Made by a program: the position numbers and the translations under genes. Below, piece by piece: positions 42,433-47,880 of a DNA stretch of 47,880 nucleotides (its first letter is position 1; each line of letters starts with the position of its first letter). This DNA comes from JBALVT01 sp047612385. GTDB taxonomy: Bacteria; Pseudomonadota; Gammaproteobacteria; Pseudomonadales; Halieaceae. The stretch spans positions 1 through 47,880 of the forward strand of contig JBLGAR010000017.1 in the NCBI GenBank assembly GCA_047612385.1. The letters are read 5' to 3'. The notes below the pieces were generated by a model that saw nothing but the letters and a program-made list of their open reading frames with translations, did no database searches and was not told where the DNA came from.

Positions 42433-44007
42433 GTGAATACAGTGTCCAAAAAAACCCGGCTTTGCTTATATGCTCAACTGCTATCAATGCTAATCAGCTT
42501 ATTCGTTGTCTCACCATCAGTTTTTGCGGCTAAGCCTCCCAACATCCTCTTTATTTTATCGGACAACCAGGCTGCCTCCTTACTCGGCACCTATGGCAAC
42601 CCGGACATAAAAACACCGCATATTGATCAGTTGGCGAAGGAAGGAATTAAGTTTAATCAAGCCTTTGCCGTCAATGGCATGTGCTCACCCACCAGGGCGA
42701 CCTTGATGACTGGGTTGATGCCCTCACAGCATGGCATTCATAGCTGGTTAGATGATGCGATGTTGAATGAATGGCCGAAAACCTGGTCGGCCGTCGCCGA
42801 GTTTAGAACCCTGCCTTTGACGCTCAAGAATCGCGGTTTCCAAACAGCGATGATCGGCAAGTGGCATTTGGGGCAACCCTGGCAATCCTCAATTGGCTAT
42901 GAACACTGGATTACCTTCACAGATGGCCACACCGTCGACTTCTGGAATAACACGGTCATAGAGAATGAACAAACTTATAAAGTAGAGGATCAACACATCG
43001 TTGATTTTTTTACCGATAAAGCGGTGGAGTATATCGAGCAATACGATGGCCAAAAGCCGTTTTATCTACAGTTGAACTACGACGGCCCTTACACTAACCC
43101 GCCCACTAATATGGGGCCGGCTCGCAATCGATTTTATGAACAATATGTGGGTAAAGAATTTCCTTCGTTTCCACGCGTTGCCTATAACAAAAATCTGGTG
43201 GCGCAACTCATCGACTCAGAGAATACCAGCCCGTTTTTCATTGACAAATTACGTCAGGGTGCGGCCATGCACAACGACCCTGAAACGATGGCCAACGTCG
43301 CCTCTCAAAACACACTGGTGGATGATGGTGTCGGCAAAGTGCTAGCCGCGTTAGCGAGAAAGGGTCTGGATAACAACACACTGGTCATTTTTTCCTCCGA
43401 TCAAGGGAATTTCTATGGCCAGCATGGCCTGTGGCAGCACACCATTGTCACAAAACCGGCGAGTATGTATGAGACAGCCATGAATGTGCCATTAATTATT
43501 CGACATCCTGGGCACATCGCCCCCGGGCAGGAAAGCCAGGCCCTAATTGCTCAGTATGATCTGCCGGTGACATTACTCGACTACCTTGGTTTTACTGATG
43601 TTGATTTCGAAGACAGTCCTGGCACGAGTTTCCTACCTCTGTTACAGGGGAAGAAAGTGCAATGGCAAGATGCGGTGTTCTTTGAGCAGGAAGAAACCCG
43701 GGTCATTCGTACGGCGCATTACTCCTACTGGAAACGCCTGCGTACGACAGGCGAACACGAATTGTATGATATGAAACGTGATCCGCAGCAATACACTAAC
43801 GTTTACGAGGACCCTCACTACGCGGCAACCATTTCTGAACTCGATAAAAAGTTGACTGACTTCTTTGCTCAATATTCGAAAACGGAATACGACTTATGGG
43901 CAGGTGGTGTTGCTAAAGGTTCTGTGGACAGACCGGAGATGTTTCGTAAGCTGTATGGCGATGGCTGGCGTGCACAGGCTGAGGTAAAGCCGGCCTTCGC
44001 GGAATAA
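42433..44007 (+). CDS. Secreted sulfatase (formylglycine type, CxPxR)
   Basis: A 524-residue type I sulfatase. A signal peptide ends near residue 33 (SVFAA). PPNILFILSDN supplies metal ligand Asp44, with Asn45 where many relatives have a second Asp. The formylglycine site is Cys84 in CSPTRATLMTG, the standard CxPxR motif. Lys-containing GKWHLG, and SSDQGNFYGQHGLW supply the rest of the active site. A maturase is not present in the window. The GTG start lies four bases after the amidase stop. The location should be the periplasm or outside, whereas its neighbours are cytoplasmic. Substrate unknown; a sulfated sugar or phenol is usual. Confidence 0.93.
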   Translation: MNTVSKKTRLCLYAQLLSMLISLFVVSPSVFAAKPPNILFILSDNQAASLLGTYGNPDIKTPHIDQLAKEGIKFNQAFAVNGMCSPTRATLMTGLMPSQHGIHSWLDDAMLNEWPKTWSAVAEFRTLPLTLKNRGFQTAMIGKWHLGQPWQSSIGYEHWITFTDGHTVDFWNNTVIENEQTYKVEDQHIVDFFTDKAVEYIEQYDGQKPFYLQLNYDGPYTNPPTNMGPARNRFYEQYVGKEFPSFPRVAYNKNLVAQLIDSENTSPFFIDKLRQGAAMHNDPETMANVASQNTLVDDGVGKVLAALARKGLDNNTLVIFSSDQGNFYGQHGLWQHTIVTKPASMYETAMNVPLIIRHPGHIAPGQESQALIAQYDLPVTLLDYLGFTDVDFEDSPGTSFLPLLQGKKVQWQDAVFFEQEETRVIRTAHYSYWKRLRTTGEHELYDMKRDPQQYTNVYEDPHYAATISELDKKLTDFFAQYSKTEYDLWAGGVAKGSVDRPEMFRKLYGDGWRAQAEVKPAFAE

Positions 44008-44105
44008 TTGACACGTCATCGACAAATCATGAGCGCCAATATCTTGCCAAGCCCTCGTCTAAAGGCGATGATCTGTACCCAAAATAAAAACAACAGGATA
44101 AGGCA

Positions 44106-45317
44106 ATGGGCGGACCACTGGCAGGCTTTCGTATACTGGAACTGACTTCTACTGTCTCGGGCCCAATGGCCGGGATGATATTGGCTGACCAGGGTGCAGA
44201 CATTATTAAGATCGAACCGCCCCTTATCGGCGATTTGGGTCGTGTCATGGGGTCTTCGCGCAACGGCATGGCCGCCATGTACTGCACCTTGAATCGCAAT
44301 AAACGCTCTTTAGTACTGGATCTCAAACAAGCCGAGGATATGGAGATTTTCCTCAAGCTGATACCCGATACTGATGTTGTGATTGAGAATTATCGCCCGG
44401 GTATCGTAGAGAAGCTGGGTATCGATTACGAAAAACTCAAAGCGATTAACCCAGGCCTTGTCTACGTTTCCATCACTGGCTACGGCGAGTCCGGACCCTA
44501 CCAAAACCGGCGGGTTTACGACCCGCTGATCCAGGCAACGACGGGTACCAGCGATGAACAGGGCGGTAACGCGCCAAGTAATGTCCGCACCGTGATTTTT
44601 GATAAGGTGACCGGCTATACCGCCGCACAGGCTGCAACGGCGGCACTGTTGCAGCGCAGTAAAACGGGCCGCGGCCAATACCTGCCTATCTCCATGCTCA
44701 AATCTGCACTTTATTACCAGTGGCCTGACGTCATGTGGTCGCGCACGCTGCGCGGAGATGGCATATCCCATTTTGGTGAGCTGGCCGACTACTTCAGAGT
44801 TTTCAAGGCCCGCGATGGCTTTTTAGCGATTATCCTGGTGAGCGACGATGCTTTCGCGCATCTCAGCGAGTTCGCCGGCAGTGAGTTACACCTGGACCCC
44901 CGCTTTGCCACTTTCGCGGCTCGGCTGCAGAATGGCGCGGCCCTGCAATCGGAACTGGATCAAGCCCTGTCAGCGTTTGACGTCGACAATATTTGCCGTC
45001 ATCTCGATCAACACGGCATACCCGTAGCGAGAGCCAACACGCTGGATGGAGTGTTTGATGATCCCCAGGTCATCGAGCAAGACGCCATCATTAGCGTTGA
45101 TCACCCGGTAGCAGGAGTCATGCGGATTGCCAATACGCCTTTTCAATTTGAAAGCCAGGACGAATTACCCAAGATGCACGCGGCCACATTGGGACAGCAC
45201 TCGGGAGAAATACTGCGGGAGTTGGGCGTTGCACAGTCTGAGATAGATCGCATCGAACAACGTGAGGCGGCCAACCGTGAGCTGATGGCCGGTTTCTCGC
45301 TGGCCAAGGCGAATTAA
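44106..45317 (+). CDS. CaiB/BaiF (class III) CoA-transferase 4
   Basis: A 403-residue class III CoA-transferase with GGPLAGFRILELTSTVSGP, ADQGADIIKIEPP, LNRNKRSLVLDLKQ and the catalytic aspartate predicted at residue 139 in RRVYD. It is downstream of the amidase and sulfatase on the same strand (98-bp gap), outside the putative GntR regulon, and no TGTMCGKACA-like site precedes it. Its function is probably to activate an acid released by the amidase or by sulfated-ester breakdown, which is inference from order only. The tandem 14-bp repeat begins 20 bp after its stop codon. Confidence 0.9.
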   Translation: MGGPLAGFRILELTSTVSGPMAGMILADQGADIIKIEPPLIGDLGRVMGSSRNGMAAMYCTLNRNKRSLVLDLKQAEDMEIFLKLIPDTDVVIENYRPGIVEKLGIDYEKLKAINPGLVYVSITGYGESGPYQNRRVYDPLIQATTGTSDEQGGNAPSNVRTVIFDKVTGYTAAQAATAALLQRSKTGRGQYLPISMLKSALYYQWPDVMWSRTLRGDGISHFGELADYFRVFKARDGFLAIILVSDDAFAHLSEFAGSELHLDPRFATFAARLQNGAALQSELDQALSAFDVDNICRHLDQHGIPVARANTLDGVFDDPQVIEQDAIISVDHPVAGVMRIANTPFQFESQDELPKMHAATLGQHSGEILRELGVAQSEIDRIEQREAANRELMAGFSLAKAN

Positions 45318-45337
45318 AGCAAGCACGAGGTCGCCCC

Positions 45338-45435
45338 GGCTAGGCGCCCCCGGCTAGGCGCCCCCGGCTAGGCGCCCCCGGCTAGGCGCCCCCGGCTAGG
45401 CGCCCCCAGCTAGGCGCCCCCAGCTAGGCGCCCCC
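45338..45435. repeat. Tandem repeat, seven copies of a 14-bp unit
   Basis: Five copies of GGCTAGGCGCCCCC are followed by two copies of AGCTAGGCGCCCCC, with no interruption. Each unit contains CTAG and the palindrome GGCGCC, so neighbouring units can pair with each other in several registers. The array fills the gap between CoA-transferase 4 and the DUF4136 lipoprotein gene. It might act as a transcription stop or protein-binding array, or simply be a minisatellite produced by slippage. The near identity of the copies suggests recent expansion. Confidence 0.97.
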
Positions 45436-45530
45436 GATCCATTGACACCGGCCGACTCATCACTGACCATGCGACTTCCGAATTAAATGTTCATGTAACG
45501 ATCCCCAAAAACTCCGGACCGCGAATTTTT

Positions 45531-46127
45531 ATGAAAAAGACAACACAACGCTCTTTAGCTTTCACCGCATTGATTGTTTTCACCACGCTAGTGGGCGGCT
45601 GTGCAACTAAGGCAACGTTCGAGGTTGATTTTGATGAATACCGGGACTTTTCTAGCTATAAAAGTTTTCGCTGGTACGACGATGTCCATCCCTCAAAAGA
45701 AGCCGATTACCGGCAATACAACAGTTCGGACGCGCGCGTACGTGATCACGTAGATACTTATTTGCTAGAAAAGGGTTTTAAGCTGCTGCGTTCGGGCGCC
45801 GGTGATTTCTGGGTTAATTATCATATTTCCAAACAGAGCCACATGAATATAAGCAATTTTAGCGGTTACCCCTCTGCCGGCGCGCATGGCGCCGTATCTG
45901 CGGGCTCTTATGGTTCAGCCGTAGCAGTGGGCTACAGTAGTGGGCCGTCTGTAAAAAAGTACAAGGAAGGTACGGTGGTAATCGATATCATTGACGCCCA
46001 GAGCAGTAAAATTGTCTGGCGTGGAATTGCCGAGGGTAGGTTGCCGAAAAAGATGGATCGCGCAGTGCGAAATAAAACGGCGGCGGTAGTTACGCGCGAA
46101 TTGCTTGATGGCTTTCCACCGAAGTAG
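45531..46127 (+). CDS. DUF4136-type outer-membrane lipoprotein
   Basis: A 198-residue lipoprotein. The signal sequence ends in the lipobox LVGGC with Cys24 as the lipidation site. The mature part matches the DUF4136 pattern: VDFDEYRDFSSYKSFRW near the start, a Gly/Ser-rich low-complexity middle (AGAHGAVSAGSYGSAVAVGYSSG) and EGTVVIDIIDAQSSKIVWRGIAEG near the end. Residue +2 after the Cys is Thr, so outer-membrane sorting is expected. DUF4136 proteins have no established function that I know. The gene stands alone, after the tandem repeat and convergent with the next small gene. Confidence 0.88.
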   Translation: MKKTTQRSLAFTALIVFTTLVGGCATKATFEVDFDEYRDFSSYKSFRWYDDVHPSKEADYRQYNSSDARVRDHVDTYLLEKGFKLLRSGAGDFWVNYHISKQSHMNISNFSGYPSAGAHGAVSAGSYGSAVAVGYSSGPSVKKYKEGTVVIDIIDAQSSKIVWRGIAEGRLPKKMDRAVRNKTAAVVTRELLDGFPPK

Positions 46128-46149
46128 ATGCTTACTCTCAGTGGAGTTG

Positions 46150-46587
46150 CTAAAGCCCCCAGGTTAGATGCACCCTGAAATTGGTGTCGTCCGTCTTGCC
46201 GGTCCAGGCCACCCTGATTCGATCAGGCCGGCCTGGTCGATCAGAAATCTGGAGTTCATATCGCATAGCCGCATCCCAGCCGTGCACTTCGCTCTCGAGA
46301 TACTGCTGCTGTAGCTCTAGTCGAGTGTAGTTGTAACTTATGTCGTCATCACCGCTCCGTGAACCCGCAGCAATAATGCGCAACCGGTGGCTGTCGTTAA
46401 AGGCATGCTGGAAATGCAGTCGTTGGGAAAACTGACTTTCGACTGAGCCATCTTCTCCAGCGTAGCTGGAGCGGTATTCGAGGCCCTGTGTGCCGGCCGT
46501 GACTTCGGGGCTAAACACCGAGCTCGTGTTGGCAGTGGCAGCCAGTGGGAATAGTGCAATCAGGGCGAAGGGTAGGGTTCGAGTCAT
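46150..46587 (-). CDS. Small beta-barrel-like outer membrane protein, unknown
   Basis: A 145-residue exported protein with a clear signal peptide (MTRTLPFALIALFPLAATANT). Its remainder is made of alternating amphipathic strands with many Tyr, Arg and Ser residues (QGLEYRSSYAG, SQRLHFQHAFN, HRLRIIAAGSRSG, YNYTRLELQQQYL, WDAAMRYELQISD, RVAWTGKTDDTNFRVHLTWGL). Six to eight strands would fit an OmpA/OmpX-size barrel or a truncated larger porin. I recognise no family. It is convergent with the DUF4136 gene. Confidence 0.6.
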   Translation of the reverse strand: MTRTLPFALIALFPLAATANTSSVFSPEVTAGTQGLEYRSSYAGEDGSVESQFSQRLHFQHAFNDSHRLRIIAAGSRSGDDDISYNYTRLELQQQYLESEVHGWDAAMRYELQISDRPGRPDRIRVAWTGKTDDTNFRVHLTWGL

Positions 46588-47045
46588 CTAGATGGGCCAG
46601 TGAAATCGGCCAGTGTATTGCGCCCACTGCTGCAGACAATTCGAATATAGTGTGCTCGGGCTTCGGTTTTATCGATAAGATATTTGCCGATGGCTCCCTG
46701 TCTGAGGGGCCGTTATGCCTGCTTGAGCTTTGGTGTGACACGATGTTCACCTGCTTGCTGAAGCATCTGTTTGAATATGTGCGTTGATAGATCTCCACCT
46801 TCACCTCGACCTGCTGGCTTAATAGCGGTATTCTCACTAGCGGTTTTTTTTGCTTGCTTTGAAGTCGTGTTAACTGCAAGTGAGCCGGATACGCCATTTT
46901 TTCAAAACGTATAACGCAGGAATCAATTACAACTCAGAGGTAACTAGCTGCTAATGGATGTTAGACAGAATTAGCAGGGTGGCTACCCAAGTACACTTTA
47001 AAAATAGAAAATCCATTAAGCAATTGATAAATAGGGAGATTTACC
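46588..47045. other. Intergenic region upstream of sulfatase 2
   Basis: This 458-bp stretch has no convincing gene. CTGCTAAT and ATTAGCAG form an 8-bp inverted repeat at about 46948-46977 without a T run. The last 80 bp are A/T-rich and should contain the sulfatase promoter. GGGAG at 47034-47038 serves as its ribosome-binding site. No regulon palindrome is present. Confidence 0.5.
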
Positions 47046-47880
47046 ATGAAGCTGAAACGCAGCGCACTTGTCACTGCAGCGGCTTGTCTGTTAGCAGCAG
47101 GCATGACCCACGGGGCAGATGATTCTACAAAACCCAATATTGTTGTCATTTGGGGAGATGACATTGGTCAATCCAATATTAGCGCTTACACACGTGGTGT
47201 AATGGGCTACACAACTCCCAATATCGACAGCATTGCCACAGAAGGCATGTTGTTTACTGATTATTATGCCGAGCAAAGCTGCACCGCAGGCCGTTCAGCC
47301 TTTGTTACCGGGCAAAATGTTTACCGCACCGGCTTGAGTAAAGTGGGTATGCCTGGCGCTGAAATTGGTATGCATGAAAAAGATCCTACTATTGCGGAAA
47401 TGCTAAAAGGTCAAGGCTATGCGACGGGTCAGTTCGGCAAGAACCATCTTGGCGACAAAGATGAGATGTTGCCTACCAACCATGGCTTTGATGAATTTTA
47501 CGGCAATCTATACCACTTAAATGCTGAGGAAGAACCCGAGCATAAAGACTACCCAAAAGACCCCAATTTTCGTAAAAACTTTGGCCCACGCGGTGTTATT
47601 CACAGCTATGCCGATGGACGTATTGAAGATACCGGCCCGCTGACCAAAAAGCGTATGGAAATTATCGATGATGACATAGCCGCTCGCTCCGCCAAGTGGA
47701 TTGAAGAACAAGCCAAAGCGGGCAAGCCATTTTTTGCCTGGGTTAATTTCACTCATATGCATTTTCGCACCTACGCCAAGCCCGAAAGCGACGGCCAAGC
47801 AGGCCAATGGCAAAGTACCTATCATGACGTAATGATCGACCATGATAAAAATGTTGGTACGGTTCTGGATAAAATCGATG
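47046..47880 (+). CDS. Secreted arylsulfatase, CxAxR type (partial, C-terminus outside window)
   Basis: The first 278 residues of a type I sulfatase are present. A signal peptide ends near residue 23 (MTHGA). Metal ligands are Asp38 and Asp39 in IWGDDIG, and the formylglycine site is Cys79 in CTAGRSAFVTG, the CxAxR variant rather than CxPxR. FGKNHLGD carries the active-site Lys. FVNFTHMHF-like segment WVNFTHMHF holds the conserved His. GGGAG seven bases before the ATG supports the start. It differs from the sulfatase at 42433 in its maturation motif and neighbourhood, so the two are not recent copies. The frame is open at the window edge. Confidence 0.93.
   Translation, partial: MKLKRSALVTAAACLLAAGMTHGADDSTKPNIVVIWGDDIGQSNISAYTRGVMGYTTPNIDSIATEGMLFTDYYAEQSCTAGRSAFVTGQNVYRTGLSKVGMPGAEIGMHEKDPTIAEMLKGQGYATGQFGKNHLGDKDEMLPTNHGFDEFYGNLYHLNAEEEPEHKDYPKDPNFRKNFGPRGVIHSYADGRIEDTGPLTKKRMEIIDDDIAARSAKWIEEQAKAGKPFFAWVNFTHMHFRTYAKPESDGQAGQWQSTYHDVMIDHDKNVGTVLDKID

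Noticed and set aside
45338..45435. CRISPR array
   Set aside because: The 14-bp units are directly adjacent with no spacers and no cas genes are present; it is a simple tandem repeat.
46948..46977. Inverted repeat CTGCTAAT/ATTAGCAG as a terminator
   Set aside because: There is no T run and the 14-base loop is large; it lies far from the end of any gene.

Overview
The window looks like a chromosomal segment from a marine gammaproteobacterium of the Cellvibrionales/Halieaceae type. This is inferred from the mix of a catabolic TonB-dependent receptor, four class III CoA-transferases, acyl-CoA and MaoC enzymes, arylsulfatases, an exosortase and a fused HAD-PlsC acyltransferase. No rRNA or tRNA gene, CRISPR array, transposase or phage gene was seen. 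Coding density is high, apart from a decayed stretch at about 35.6-41 kb.

Region 1 (1-23.9 kb) is a large catabolic island. It holds an HMG-CoA-lyase-type enzyme (cut by the window edge), an SDR, three CaiB/BaiF CoA-transferases, a TonB receptor, a TauD-type dioxygenase, a DMT-family permease, two cysteine hydrolases of the isochorismatase/maleamate-amidase fold, an alpha/beta-hydrolase-fold protein without a nucleophile, an ATP-dependent hydantoinase pair (HyuA/HyuB), an HpaB-type flavoenzyme, an MmgE/PrpD protein, a CitE-type lyase, a MaoC hydratase, an acyl-CoA dehydrogenase and a nitroreductase. A HutC-type GntR repressor sits inside the island. A palindrome close to TGTMCGKACA recurs in seven intergenic spots in front of most of these transcription units, so the island reads as one regulon. 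The content suggests uptake and opening of a nitrogen-containing ring or cyclic imide, deamidation to a (methyl-)dicarboxylate, CoA activation, hydration and cleavage to central metabolites. The substrate is unknown.

Region 2 (24.1-29.4 kb) is an oxidation module: a flavin monooxygenase/Baeyer-Villiger-like enzyme, a phytoene-desaturase-like FAD oxidoreductase and an SDR. It is divergent from an AraC regulator that probably controls it. A DUF3179 membrane protein follows the regulator.

Region 3 (30.8-35.7 kb) concerns lipids and the cell surface. It holds a HAD-PlsC acyltransferase fusion, a 69-residue secreted protein with a C-terminal membrane anchor, and a 767-residue protein that joins a sterol-desaturase/fatty-acid-hydroxylase domain to an exosortase. 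The tiny protein is the obvious candidate substrate of that exosortase. A SnoaL-like protein follows.

Region 4 (35.7-41 kb) mixes decay and an unusual pair. An amidohydrolase and a DUF1538 membrane protein are both broken. Between them lies an apparently intact operon of a reductive-dehalogenase-like Fe-S protein and an aromatic amino acid permease.

Region 5 (41-47.9 kb) has an amidase, a sulfatase and a CoA-transferase in a row, a 7-copy 14-bp tandem repeat, a DUF4136 lipoprotein, a small outer-membrane-like protein and the start of a second sulfatase. All functional statements come from reading motifs by eye and from remembered family knowledge; no database search was run.
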